Part shown: positions 38,101 through 50,830 of the stretch, in pieces | Position numbering within the stretch: position 1 is the stretch's first letter | How the letters are laid out: every line of letters starts with the position of its first letter | Assembly (NCBI RefSeq): GCF_042242105.1 | Contig: NC_092014.1 | Span: 10,353,374 to 10,417,373 of the forward strand | Source: Pempheris klunzingeri | Lineage: Eukaryota > Chordata > Actinopteri > Acropomatiformes > Pempheridae | Direction: 5' to 3' | DNA length: 64,000 bases | The notes under the pieces: model-generated | Told to the model about the DNA's origin: nothing | Databases searched by the model: none | The model's input: the letters and a program-made list of their open reading frames with translations, nothing else | Program-made: the position numbers and the translations under genes

Positions 38101-41100
38101 AATGTTCATCAGAGACATTATTTAATTTCAGCTTTCACTCTCCTTCACAGATGAGGCTGCCCAGAAGCAGGCAGATGACTTGGGTGCCCAGTTCACAAAC
38201 AAGTTCATTCAGGACCCCGAACATGTGACCCTGCTTCTCACTTTACTGGAGGTGCTGAACTGTTGCCTGGGTAGTATTGAGAGGTCTTTATTACATCTGT
38301 ATAAACAACTTCCTGATGTATTCATATGTTGATGTGATTTTTTTTTAGGAGTTTGACTTCCATGTACGTTGGCCTGGCGTGAAGCTACTGACCGCAATCC
38401 TGAAGAACCAGGGCCCCCAGGTGCAGGGTATCATTCTGGTTAGCCCCATGGGTGAGTTTCTCCTCTCCACATTTGATCAGGCATGTTTTGTAATGTCAGG
38501 ATTTTACTGAGGACCTGTAGCTTCAGTCACATTTCAACATTTTTTGAATGTAAATTTCAAGAAACACGTTTTCACTTCAAGCAGGTTTTGATAGCCCTTT
38601 ACATCTATGTGTCCATCTGCAGGTGTTTCCAGATTGATGGATCTATTGGCAGACTCTAGAGAAGTAATTCGCAATGATGTGAGTACTTGTTCCTACTGTT
38701 TAAGCTACAGTTTTGTAATAAACCACCCATGAATGCAACACTATTGTTCAGGAGATGCATGATGACCTGTTTTTCCACTTCCAACAGGGCTTGTTGTTGC
38801 TTCAGCAGCTGACCAAAAGCAATGCTGCCATTCAGAAAATTGTGGCATTTGAAAACGCATTTGAACGCCTTCTAGATATCATCACAGAAGAGGGCAGCAG
38901 TGATGGAGGTAGCGACCTTCTATACAGAATTGTCTGTTTGTCCCACTTCTGTTTTCTGTAATTAACTAATTTTTCCCCCCCTTGCTGCAGGTATTGTTGT
39001 TGAGGACTGTTTGCTGCTGCTGCTCAACCTGCTGAAGAACAACAGCTCCAATCAGAACTTCTTCAAGGAGGGCTCCTACATTCAGAGAATGAAGCCCTGG
39101 TTTGAAGTCGGTGATGATAACTCTGGCTGGTCTGCACAGAAGGTCACCAACCTCCACCTCATGCTGCAGGTAACACAGAATCAGTCATGATGACTTGTGG
39201 CTTTAACCTATTTGAAAAGTAAAAGAAGCACAACAATGAGTTACTGTTTTGCTGAAATCTTGCGTAATGCTGTGTTCCCAGTTGGTGCGTGTCATGGTGT
39301 CTCCAGTGAACTCTCCTGGAGCCACAGCCAGCTGCCAGAAGTCCATGTACCAGTGTGGTCTGCTGCAGCAGCTGTGCACCATCCTCATGGCCACTGGTGT
39401 GCCTGCTGACATCCTCACTGAGGTAATTACAGTAGCATCAAGAAAGTATTACACAATACAGAGAACAATTATTGCTCACACAGACAGTTTAGCTCCTTTT
39501 GAGACATTCAAGCTTGTTGTCTTTCAGACCATCAACACCGTATCAGAGGTTATCAGAGGCTCACAGGTCAACCAGGACTACTTTGCATCCGTCAACGCTC
39601 CTTCAAACCCACCAAGGTTAAGACACTACCAATGTTAAATCTGCCATATCCATCTGATAGTAAGTCCTGTGCTGACCTAACTCTCTCTGGCGTCTTCCTC
39701 ATCTGCCCACAGACCAGCCATCGTGGTGCTGCTCATGTCCATGGTGAATGAGAGACAACCATTTGTGCTTCGCTGTGCAGTCCTCTACTGCTTCCAGTGT
39801 TTCCTCTACAAAAACCAGAAAGGCCAGGGGGAGATTGTGGCTACGCTGCTGCCATCCACCATTGATGGTCAGTTACACCAAATGATGAACTTGTCACTTG
39901 TTTTGCTATAATTTTTAAGAGATTGTAGACGAGTTTTCACAAGACGGCATAATCACTCCAGCAGGTTAATCACTTTAATGAATCCAGTATGGCAATAAAG
40001 CAGTGTGTTTTGACTACAACTTTTCAGAGCAATGTTGAAGTTTGATTAGTACTGGTGTAAAGATGGTCCTTCTACAATACAAAACTCGTTTTTTAACTTT
40101 CCGACTCTCCCCCTCTCAGTAAGGAATAGAAGCAAACTCTGTTTCTCTGGGGTAATGCTTTGGATTCAACACAGTTAAAACACTGTCAGGCTTATATATA
40201 ATGCGATACAGGAAAAAGTAAATAAATTAAAGCAAACAGCTTGTGGGTGTGCAAGAAGCATTTTGTTCACAGATTTCTTCTAAAAGTTATGATATAATCA
40301 ATGAGGTTTAAGTGCACATTACACATCACACATAGAGATGGACTGTTGTTTATTCTAACTTTATGTATGTATTTAAAGTTATTTAATTACTGACTCACTC
40401 ACTTTTTTCTCCAGCCAATTCCATCTCAGCGGGCCAGCTGCTGTGCGGAGGCCTGTTCTCGGCAGACTCTCTGTCCAACTGGTGTGCCGCTGTGGCCTTG
40501 GCTCACGCCCTTCAGGACAACCTCACCCAGAAGGAGCAGCTGCTGAGGGTCCAGCTGGCCACCAGCCTGGGAAAGCCCCCCGTCTCCCTGCTGCAGCAGT
40601 GCACCAACATCCTCTCCCAGGTAGGACACTAACAGAGTTACTCAGCAGCTGTTATCTGCAATGAAGAACATGCTAACAGTTCATATGTGTCTGGTTAGGA
40701 ATCAGTGTAAGAACTGAGGGATGTTTTTGGCAAATCATTAAAGGTTCATACTGAAGTGTCAACAGCAATGAATAGAACAGTGTCACATTATTGTGGTTTT
40801 GCAGGGAGATAAGATCGTCCGACGGGTAAGTAACGTGTGTGCACTGTGTCTGTCTGCGTGTGTGTTTTAAGTGTTTGGGCGACACCTGTTCTGGTCATTT
40901 TGGCTTGGCATCTTTAGAAGGGGTCTCATTGGCCCACATACTGGGGGATCCTGCTTCCCTTTAACTCTTTACTACCCCTCCTTTGTCCCTAACTTATGTC
41001 TATGACCCAGTTCCTCCTCATAAAGGTGGCACACGAATGCACTTGTCCCGACAAATTTAGAAGTGCTAGTTGCTCTCACTGTGTTCGGAGTGTGGGGAAG

Positions 41101-44100
41101 TACACAAGTGGGCACCATCATAGAGAGGTACAGAGAAAAGGGACGCAGCAGTTGTTTTTTGGTGGTTTTATCTCCACTAATGTCATCCTAACATCTTCTT
41201 TGAGCTTTGATCTTGGACAGTTTGCTGTGCTGCAAGCCGTTATCTGTCTGCTCAGGAAGTGTGTGCTGCAGCGGCTTTTGGGCCTTTTTTCTGCTCAAGT
41301 GAGAGATCTCAACTCTTGTTTGTTTTATTCTCTAATTTTCATGTGCTTGCTTACAAATGCACACTGCAGGTGCCGGATGATTTTACAGTTGATAGTTATT
41401 ATTCAGTTTATCTTGTCATTTAAGCCATACTTAACACTCTCTATTTCCCTGGGAGTTAGTCAGTTTTCATTACTCTTTTTATGCATCCAGTGGAGTTGGC
41501 ATATCTTCTGTTTTTCTCCTATTGTAGATGGGATCTGCAATGGAAGTCTTCGGCAGTCTGCTAAAATGCGTGAACTTATGTGCACCTTTCTGGTGAAATG
41601 TTTTGCTGTAGGTTGACAAACTCAATGCTTTTGGATAACGTAGTTTTAAGTGAGATGACCAGGTCTGGATCAGGGAACCTGTTATTCCATGAAGTGAAGG
41701 CAGAAGAAGTAATAAGGAGTCCAGCACTGGGGTTTGGTGCATTGGCAGTTAATTAGTAGGCAAATGTGGAGGTCTTTGGAAACACACTACTGAGGATGAA
41801 AATGGAGGTGGAGTAAGTGCAGGAGGTCTATCGGCACTGGGGTTGTCACAATTTAGATTCTGAATTGAAAATCAATTGAAATCAGCTTTGATTTTGGTAA
41901 CTGAAACCTCCACCCATCACTTGAGGACAGTGGAGGTGGTTCAGAGCCTTTCTGTCTGGATGCTGTAGTGTGGAGCTATTCCTCACTCCTAACTGTAGGA
42001 GCCCTGAGGCTGACAAGAATGCGGTCAGTGATCTTTAAGAGTTAAACCTAATGTGTTGGTGTTGGGTCTAGATCGCTTTCTCCATTGTAATGATGGTGTC
42101 AGTTCTAAAAGGAAGGGATCTCACTTTAAAGGTTTCACTGCCTAGATAGAGTCTTCAGTAGTTTTACCTACAATCAGCCACACAAAAACACAGGATCTGA
42201 TTTTTTATTTTAATTTTTGTTTTTGCAGAAGCCAATGTTTGTTCAATTAATACATGTGGTCATTTTCCTGTCTTTTGTTTTCCTTTTCATTTTTGCATTT
42301 CGTCACATTTGGAGACTAAATCCGAAAAGGTGATTTCGTAAGTTTTTGTAGTATGGAATGCTAATAAGTTTCTACCCACACCTTCATTGCTCAGATCTCC
42401 ATATTTACTCAATTTCTGCATTGTTTATTTCACTACAGGAAAAAGGTCTGCTCCTCTTTAAGCATGATGTGCATTAAGTGTTAATGCACTAGCTTATTAG
42501 CAACCCCAAGCTACAGTGTAGAGTTTACAGTTAAATCTATCATGATTTTTCATCATTTTATATTCCAACTCCATGAAAATCACCCGTTTCTTTTTCTAAG
42601 CTGATTGAGATAAATCATTTGTAACTGCTTAATTACCTCCTGGCATAGGTTTCCAATAAATGTGTGTGAACCTGACGTTTGTTACGAGGAAAGAAAATCC
42701 AGGTTGAGGTCTGATGTAGATCTTAAACCTCTGCTTCTCAAAGCTGTTTTCATGGAAATGCATGGTCATTTTTTACCACCTTTTTATTATTACAATTTGT
42801 TTTTTTTCCCCATTTCTTAAAAGTGCATTTAGCGGGTTTCGCTTTGCATGTGCTGATAGCTGGAAATACAGTAAAATTTAAATTATGATTTCATGATATT
42901 TTGGTTGCAAGTCATCAGTTACTGGCAGAATGAAAATTACAAACCACAAACTACTTGAAAATTGTGAACTTACCTGATGGCTTGAGATAAAAATAGGACA
43001 TTTCATTTTTAATACAGGGATGCTTACTCTGGTCAACTTAACCTTGTTTGAATATACTGAATATATTAATTTTTACTGTGTCTATTTTGTCGTTTGTGTT
43101 AACCTTTATTAATTACTAATGATTGATGTGATTGAAGTGGTCCCAACTAAGCACTGATGGATTTACTTTACCTTATTTTTGCTGTTTGGGAAAAGAAAAT
43201 GCAGTGTTTTACTCTCTGAGGATGGGAATAAAATTGGGCTAATTGTTAGAAACAACAACAAAATTAATGCTTGTTTTAACACCAACTCATATTCAAGCAT
43301 TGTGTTGCCATTTTATCAGCCTCCTTTTTACTTTCTGTTTCCTGTTTGAATTTAATACATAGGCATTAATTTTGTTGGATTTCTTTATGGTCACACTCAG
43401 CAAATGCAAATTATAAACTTGCTTATAAACTTATAATGTTGCCAGTTCCATTTAAAACTAATGTCCCAATCTGAACCTAATCTAAAAGAAGTCTTATGAT
43501 CAGGATTCAAGCCTCCCCCATTTAACATCTGGTTCTTCATTATCTAAACCCCAAATGTGTTAATATCTGTAGAATATAACACATTTGAGCTATATGGGAC
43601 TCTTGTCAGCATATGTTGACATTTAATTTGTTTCCTCTTGTGCTCTGCAGGGCAGCAAAGTGCAGACCAGGGTGGGCCTCCTCATGCTGCTGTGTACATG
43701 GATCAGCAACTGTCCGATAGCTGTCACACACTTTCTACACAATCACGAAAACGTTCCCTTTGTATCCTTGGAGCAGCCTGCAAGCCGTACACCATTCTCA
43801 TTACAATACGTGTCTGTGTCGCGTCATAGTTTTGTTAACAAACAAACTAATCAGTGGGAGTGGGAACATCATATTCCACTTCCTGGTTAAAAAGCAGATG
43901 TGGGAGTCTGGAGCTGACTGGTGTTGAATGAATTCCTTGACTCTGTGACTCCTGTAGCTGACAGCACAGATCTCAGAGAACCTGGGAGAAGATGAAAGGC
44001 TGGTCCAGGGCCTGTGTGCACTGCTTCTCGGCATCTGCATCTATTACAACGACAACTCGCTGGAAAACTACACCAAGTAAGCGTCGGCTTACACACACCT

Positions 44101-47100
44101 TGAAAATAACACACTCATTATCCAATTATTATCATGTAGTTGTATTTTGTGTGCACATCAATGAACACAGGAAACAGGATGTCAGGTAACTACATTGGCA
44201 TGAAGTGCTGTAGGGTTTTTAGTCTAAAACCCCAACACGCATGCATGTAGCCTGGTGTTCTATTGTGGAAAATGACTTATTTAGTGTGTGGGTGTTTGGA
44301 TTGAACTAATTGGGCACAAACGACAGCTGTGAGCAATGATATTTCATTTCTTTCCTTTTTGTTGTCACAATGATACATCCATGTCCTGAGTCTTTGTCTT
44401 GCATATATAGTATATTACTATTAAAAGAAACATAAATGTACAAGTGATTGAGTTTTCCCAGAATTGCACCCATGTTGGCCAAACTTCTCTAAATGCCCTG
44501 AACCCGATAAAACAAACAAGGTCTCGGATTCAGACTTGTGAAAAATCTGTGTCCAGTTTAAGACCCGCCATGTCGTCTCTGTCCTCTTCAGAGAGAAACT
44601 AAAGCAGCTCATCGAGAAGCGGATCGGGAAGGAAAACTTTGTAGAGAAACTGGGCTTCATCACCAAACACGAGCTGTACTCGCGGGCGGCTCAGAAGCCA
44701 CAGCCCGTCTTCCCGTCTCCAGAGCAGATGCTGTTCGACCACGAGTTCACCAAGCTGGTCAAAGAGCTGGAGGGTCAGTAGGAGATTATTCTCTACATCC
44801 AGCGATACTTAATTTATCACGGCAGTTGCAAAGCTTCATGGAGTTTTTAGTAATTATTTCTGCTGCCACTCTACACAGGTGTGATCACCAAAGCAGTTCA
44901 CAAATCCAGCGAGGAAGAGAAGAAGGAAGAGGAGGTGAAGAAGACATTAGAGCAGCACGACAACATCGTAACTCAGTATAAAGAGCTGATCAGAGAACAG
45001 GTGAACAGAGCAAAGTGGTCTTTAATTTGGTGTTATTTCTATTTGATGCTCTCCCCTGTTGACCACTTGATTTTAATTGTGTGATCCTCAGGATTCTCAG
45101 ATCCAGGAGCTGAAAGAGCAGGTAACGTCCGCGTCGTCTCAGAACGAACAGCTGCAGACTACAATCACCCAGCAGCTGTCCCAGATCCAGCAGCACAAAG
45201 ACCAGTACAACATCCTCAAGCTAAAATTAGGTGAGTTCACCTCATTGGTTGACTGGTAGCAGGTGCTTTGTGCCCTGAAGGAAGAGCAGAGCTAGAATAC
45301 ATCACAGGGAGCACTCAGTCTTTGTTAATTGAAAAATCGAAATTAAAAAAGTTTTGTGTGACACATCGGATCTTGTTATTCCTGTTTTTTGCCACCATCT
45401 CTGCTGGTGTTAATGTTTTATAGTTTCATTGCTGAGATATGGGGTGGCAGATATCATCTCATCTCAAGATACAGTTTTACAACAGTGTGCGCAGGGCAAC
45501 AACATGCATAATCAGACAGGCTTCAAAGGAGTAGTTCAACAAATTTGGGAAATAAATTTTTCGCTGCCATTCACTAAAAGAATGGATGTGTTAGTGATTT
45601 CATGTCGTCTCAGTGAGGCTGCCAAGTTTGTTATCATCATACCTGAGCAGAAGCAACCGTACCTGGAAGTCCTTATTAAGGCCTTGAGATGTTGTTGGGT
45701 GGAGAAACTGTTGGAAATGCTTAATTTATGTTTTTTTGTCTCTGGATTAAACAAACATGGTAGAGCATTTTAAATCGTGAGGCTTTTAGTTGCTGGGAAG
45801 CGTATTTTTCAACTGTGGACAGAACCAGCCTAACATTTCCCCTTGCTTCCAGTTTTTATGCTTAGGTAAGCTAACAGCATCTGAACTCTAATGAGAGTGG
45901 TATCAATGCTCTCACCCAAAGCTCATGAAGGAAGCTAATGTGCGCTTATTTCCCAAAATAATAACGAGTGAAATGAGCACCTACAATAAATATAAACACT
46001 CAGACTTAATCCAAGAAGGAGTGATATCAACTGGATGTTGAAAATAGACAGTTTGAGTTGTCCTTATGTAATAAAGATAATGTGGTTAAAGTGGACCTGT
46101 TTAAAAGCTCTGATAGCTCAGGTTGTTCCTTGTTTCTCTTTAGTAATGCTGAGTAGCACAGTCCACAACACCTTATCTAAAGAATTTAGATAGTGAATAC
46201 AGTGTCGTCATAACACCATAGGACTAAAAGCTGTGTGAGTAAATCCAGGCTGTAAACAGACTTCCCCCTGAAGGGACTCACAAAAAGAGCAAGAGAAACA
46301 ATCTAAACTCTTGTGTTTATTTATTATTTACTGTATTAGTGTTAAACGAGCCAACGTGTTGGCATTTTAACTGAGTGTGTGTGTGTGTGTGGTTCTAACT
46401 TCAGGTAAAGACAACCAGAGTCAGCCTAACAGCCAGGGAGACGGCTCTCAGGTGAATGGGCTGCAGACGGAGGAGCTCACACAGCTCAGAGAGGAGGTGG
46501 AGGAGCTCCGCAAGCAGCACACACTCCTTGAAACACAACTCAGTGAGAAAGACGCAATCATCAACGCCCTGGTTAGTAAATATCCTAAATTTGGGAGCGT
46601 TTCCCAAACAGCACCGGTGTCCACTGTTCAACCTCCAGAACTTGATTGATTGGTTGACAAACAACCTTTTCAAGTCATCACTGTTGCCTGAAAAACAGTT
46701 GACGTCATTACACAAATTGTGAATAGTTTTCTCTGCTCAGATATTTACACATATAAAATGTATACACAGGCGGACATTAGACTTTGAGTAATAGATAAAA
46801 CATGCTGAACTTCAAGCCTCACCATCACGACATCACGGTCATGGTGCCGTCTACACTTGTCAGTCGTTTTTGTGTTCGTAGGACCGAACTGAATTGGAGC
46901 AACAACTGGTTGACTGATTAGTGGATCCACAGAAAACTTGTAGCTGACTATTTTGATGATCCCTTCGTAGTTTAAGTTACATTTTAAGCCAAAAAATTTT
47001 TTTTGGTTTGGGTTTAAATTTGCTGATTTGCTGATTGTCTTTGTCTTTCATTGATGTGAACTCAGTATCTTGGTGTTTTGGAGTGTTGACCTGACAAAAG

Positions 47101-49988
47101 AAGATATTTAAAGATGTCACCTTCCGACATTTTGCAGATTAACCAATTAACCGATTAATCAAGAAAATAAACTCTGGAAGTTAATGAAATTGATGAAAGT
47201 CATTCGTAGAAAATAATTAAAAAAATTGAATTCTGTGTAGAGTTTTACTCTGATCCTGTTACAGTGAAAATGACATTATAGTGTATCGCTTATATATCAT
47301 GTTTTCTCTTTGTGTACCTGCAGAGGTCAGAGGCGCCACAGACAGCAGAAAGTTCAGCAGGAGGATTAGACAACACAGACTTGCTCAAGGTGGGAGTCAT
47401 CACTGCACACTTCTCCTTTCCCCAGTTTGATTGAAACGTGTGTTTTGTTTATGATGAACTTTTAAAAAAACCTCAAGAGTGGAGATTGGCTATGAATTTC
47501 GAAACCAGGTCTCTGTAAAGATGTGGGCCCAATATTGTCAATATTCAAAGAATGTTCGTATGGTTCCCTACAGAAGAGCACAAAACTGACCTTAATTTTC
47601 TAATGAATGTATGTGTAAAGAAGAAGCGTGGTTTTATCCTGTATTTTATTGTCGTTCATATCTTGCATGTTACATTTAAGTGTTGGTTGTCGCTGTTTGT
47701 TGCAGGAGCTGGAGGCTCTGCGGGGTCAGATCCAGTCACAGTCGGCAGAAATCGGCCAATTGCAGACAGAGAGACAAGAGCTGCTGAGAACGGCTGACGC
47801 TGTGGTAAATATCTCACAAATATGACATTTTCTGCCACATATATCACATTACTCTTAGCAGATACTGAGTTAACGAACCTTCCACTGGTCCCTCTCAGTC
47901 CTGCGATGCATTCCCCGGCAGTGACGGCTTATTAGACGCTGCCAAGATGCATGAACTAGAGAGCAGGCTGGCAGCACAGGCGACCGAGGCAGAGAGACTG
48001 AAGGTGTGTGGAATAACTGTCCAACAAAATGTCTTTATGGCTGTGATCTCTGAGGCATTACACCACCTCCCCCTGCTTTTTCTTTCTCACCACTCAGCTC
48101 TGACCCCTTTCAAATTACTTAGTTATTCATCAGATTTGTTAATGGATCCAGTCATCGTATCTTCCTCCTCTGTCCTCTCTCTCCCTCTTCGTCATTGGTT
48201 CAGAAGGAGGCAAAGAGCTCGTCAGAGAGCCGGGCGGAGCTGGAGCAGCAGCTGGCCTCGGCCACCAGCACGGTGGCCATCCTGCAGACAGAGAAAGCAA
48301 AGCTGCAGACGGAGGTGAAAGAGTCCAAGAAGGAGCAGGACGACCTGCTGATGCTGCTGGCAGACCAGGACCAGAAGATCCACGGCCTCAAACAGAGACT
48401 CAAAGACCTGGGAGAGACGGTAGACACACTTCACTACTGAATACTTATTCTAATTCACCAGGAGTTATAAAGGCTGAAAGGCTTTACTGCTGTCAAACCA
48501 CACTCATCCAAACTTCTGGAGAGTGGATAAGACGAGACAAATACTAATTTGACTGAATGACAAAATGAAAATATGAAACAGTGTTTATTGTTGCTTCAAA
48601 TGGGGATATTTTTTGTTACATTTAGGTCTATTTAACCAAAAGTGGGAACACGCATAAGTCTAATTTATTCACCAAGAATTATTATGACACAAATCGTCTT
48701 TCCATGACAACACTAACACTAAATGACTACTAGTGGTAAATAAACTACAATCTTTCACAGTAAATCAAAAAAAGTCGACAGCTGTAGACTGAATCCTTAA
48801 AATACCTAAAAATGCCAAAACAAAGAAGTGAGGACATGATATAAAACTGGACTAAAATGGAATAGAAATTTGTTGACTTAAAGTGGATAATAACTAACAA
48901 CATAATTTCTTAAATCTGAAACGAAATCAAAATCCTCAATCTGGATTATTGACACAAATCAGCTGCCCATTAACCATATTAACGCGGTTGCGATGCACCA
49001 TGAAGGAGAATAAAGTTTCAGTGCAGAGCCACAGTTTTCGTCACAAGTCCACCTCACATTGATGAGGTTCGGCCCTCGTCGGCCAATTACCATCGTCATC
49101 GGCCAGCTCTTTCTGCTTTGGCACCACCAGAGTTGGTGTCATTACAGGATTACGGAAGTTGCTTAATGCAGGAATCATGAGCCTACATAGAGAAGGATGT
49201 TATGGGTAACTGTAGGTTCCAGCCCAGAGAACAAGCTGATTGGCCATGGTAATGGACGTCCAAATCAGTAATTTCGAAAGCTGCTTTAAAATTAATGAAT
49301 AAAAGTGCAGAATTATTAGAGATAAAACGTAGTTAACAATAGAAATCCTCAAGTCCAATTACTTAACTACAGTACATGTACTTGTTTACTTCCTACCCAT
49401 GGTTCTGTGTATCTCCTCCTCTGCTGGTCTTACTTTGAAACTCTTGACCCGCCTCGCTGCGCGTAACTGACTGTCATGTCAATCAGTCAATCGATGGTGC
49501 CGCCGCTGAGCAGAAAAACAGCCCAGAAGATTTGTAAGTTGGCACCAGCGAGAGAAAATGTCCGCAAGTTTGAGGAAATTGTTTGTGTCGTTGTCGTCTT
49601 CACTTCAGATATTTGCAGGTAATTCTCACCGAAGCCACGAATTTCCAGAACCTGGTGTTCAGGACGGGACTTCATACAAGCATAAACGAACCATCGTCTT
49701 TATTTACTCACTCATTACATCTTCCTCTCAGACTGTGAAAATAGTCACTAATGTAATGGCTCTCTAGTCCTCTAAGCTCCCGGTTTAACCAGTTAACTGT
49801 GGCGGTAGTTTGTGGGGAGTAATTAGCTTTAGGACGGGCGCTGCTCCGTGTGCTGACCACTCAGCTGTGTTTTGTGTCTTTACTTTAGTTAGACTGTGAC
49901 ACTTTCCCTGCAGGTGGACGATGAGGACGATCTCGATGCCAGGGACCAAACGGACGACGATGATGAGGAGGATGAAGATGAGGACTAG
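33442..49988 (+). CDS. uso1: General vesicular transport factor p115 (USO1), complete coding region
   Basis: Twenty-seven exons: 33442-33507, 34857-34943, 35920-35984, 36307-36383, 36625-36636, 36921-36974, 38151-38251, 38349-38451, 38623-38678, 38788-38908, 38991-39169, 39282-39422, 39528-39616, 39713-39867, 40415-40620, 40805-40825, 43651-43761, 43958-44076, 44592-44773, 44879-45000, 45092-45230, 46405-46571, 47324-47389, 47706-47804, 47899-48003, 48204-48419, 49914-49988 (stop TAG). All join in frame: 977 aa with every exon (human 962). USO1 is a homodimeric tether on ER-to-Golgi vesicles and Golgi membranes that binds GM130/giantin, Rab1 and SNAREs. The N-terminus MNFFRGVMGGQAAGPQ matches human; an armadillo-like globular head runs to about residue 640 (e.g. 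WPGVKLL, FFKEGSYIQRMKPWFEVG, ADILTETINTVSEVIRG); then coiled coils (about 650-945) and an acidic C-terminus ending DDDDEEDEDED. Some donors are weak (GTGCTG after 38251, GTATCC after 43761), but frame and homology fix them. Confidence 0.96.
35108..35177. repeat. (TG)n microsatellite in a uso1 intron
   Basis: About 70 bp of uninterrupted TG in the intron between exons 2 and 3. Confidence 0.95.
36625..36636 (+). other. uso1: 12-nt microexon of uso1
   Basis: Acceptor TTAACCCTACAG and donor GTAAAA flank ATGAATCAGAAG. It is phase 1-1 and adds Asp-Glu-Ser-Glu (residues 99-102) to the acidic linker after EEEEQ. It can be skipped without frame change. Confidence 0.55.
36921..36974 (+). other. uso1: 54-nt candidate cassette exon of uso1
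   Basis: Phase 1-1, encoding DAVTPIPVSGKPKIVSMP after the microexon (about residues 103-120). The acceptor is strong (CCCCCTCGCTCTCGCAG); the donor is GTCAGT. Canonical human USO1 has a short, different linker here, so this exon is probably alternative. Confidence 0.6.
40805..40825 (+). other. uso1: 21-nt microexon of uso1
   Basis: Encodes GDKIVRR between NILSQ and GSKVQTRVG (residues 505-511), phase 0-0, with acceptor TTGTGGTTTTGCAG and a strong donor GTAAGT. A similar GDKI-type insertion is, from memory, known in some mammalian p115 isoforms, suggesting an old alternative exon. Confidence 0.6.
40826..43650. other. uso1: Large uso1 intron (2.8 kb)
   Basis: AT-rich intron. It contains the longest uninterrupted reading frame in the window (40996-41616, 206 codons, + strand). 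That frame lacks any recognised domain, is rich in hydrophobic/Cys codons typical of T-rich DNA, and lies wholly in the intron, so I do not call it a gene. Confidence 0.5.
45525..45960. repeat. Family A dispersed repeat in a uso1 intron
   Basis: Left end GGAGTAGTTCAACAAATTTG, then TTTATGCTTAGGTAAGCTAA, then ATGAGAGTGGTATCAATGCT and a right end ATGTGCGCTTATTTCCCAAA. Same string order as the copies at 12565 and 57790. Lies in the intron 45231-46404. Confidence 0.6.
46880..47215. repeat. Dispersed repeat family C in a uso1 intron
   Basis: Opens with CAACAACTGGTTGACTGATT and ends with AACCAATTAACCGATTAATC; the family is recognised by ATTAATC-rich ends and an inner TTTGTCTGACCAACA-like segment. 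Related stretches occur near 56500-56850, 59735-60010, 60540-60670 and 61640-61860. From memory this resembles an abundant teleost non-autonomous element. Confidence 0.45.
48420..49913. other. uso1: Last uso1 intron
   Basis: A 1.5-kb intron between the last coiled-coil exon and the acidic-tail exon. If it were retained, the frame would add Val-Asp-Thr-Leu-His-Tyr and stop at 48438-48440, removing the acidic tail. No other feature is seen. Confidence 0.5.
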
Positions 49989-50830
49989 AGGGGAAAAAAA
50001 AAACACTGAAAGAAGAAAAAGGAGAGATGGGAATGTGTCTGCCAGCAGGCAAGAAAAGACTTTGCAGAAACAAACCTGAGAAACTGAAGCATAGGACTAA
50101 TATATTGAAGCAGTTTCTCTTTCCAGCTGCCATGCTATATTCATTTTCCTTTCCTCGTCTGTCACATCACATGCACGTGTTAGTTCTTTGGACTTTTTTT
50201 TTTTTTTTTTTTGTTCAACATGTGGTTCTTCAGTTTTCGATGACAGCTAAAAGATTCGAACATGTCAGTGCATTCATCTCTGCCACTTAAACCATCGGTT
50301 CGCCGTTGATTTTACCAGTCGTGTGTTTATTGTGCGTATTTTCGTATAGATCTAGGGTAATTTGACGCACATCATCTGGGAAATTTAGACAGGAGGGTGT
50401 AAAATGTAGCAAAAATACAACTACAAACAGTTTTGATAGTGTTCTTCTTCTTTGATCATAAACACGCTGGTGAGCTCCACACGCGTTTACCCATCCTGCT
50501 CTGCTGCTCTCACCAGACGTACGATGCACCTACAGCTGTTAGCGCCACCTGCAACACGTCACTGTGCTGAATTTATCTGCCTTCGCTCCCCACTCGGTTC
50601 CTGTTCAGCGTGTTACAGTATTTCAGCACTCGGAGTTGTTCCATTTCACCTTGACAACACCACCTAACCGCTCTGCAATATGCTGCAAAAACACTGACAG
50701 AAAAACATGTAAAGACAAAAAAGATATTTTTGCAATTTTTTGTCCAGTTCTGGCATCAAGCTTCTGTATGATATTGTGTAACTTATCAATTTATGAGCCA
50801 CACTGAAATGAATAAAGAATCTATCAGTCT
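49989..50830 (+). other. uso1: uso1 3'UTR with polyadenylation signal
   Basis: AATAAA at 50811-50816 lies about 825 nt after the stop. A long T run (50194-50212) lies within. The 3' end is inferred at about 50830. Confidence 0.65.

Noticed and set aside
40996..41616. 206-codon + strand open frame, the longest in the window
   Set aside because: It lies entirely inside a uso1 intron, has no recognisable domain and no codon pattern beyond T-rich hydrophobic chance translation.
48420..48440. Alternative uso1 end by reading through the last intron
   Set aside because: It would delete the conserved acidic tail; a good donor and the acidic last exon support normal splicing.
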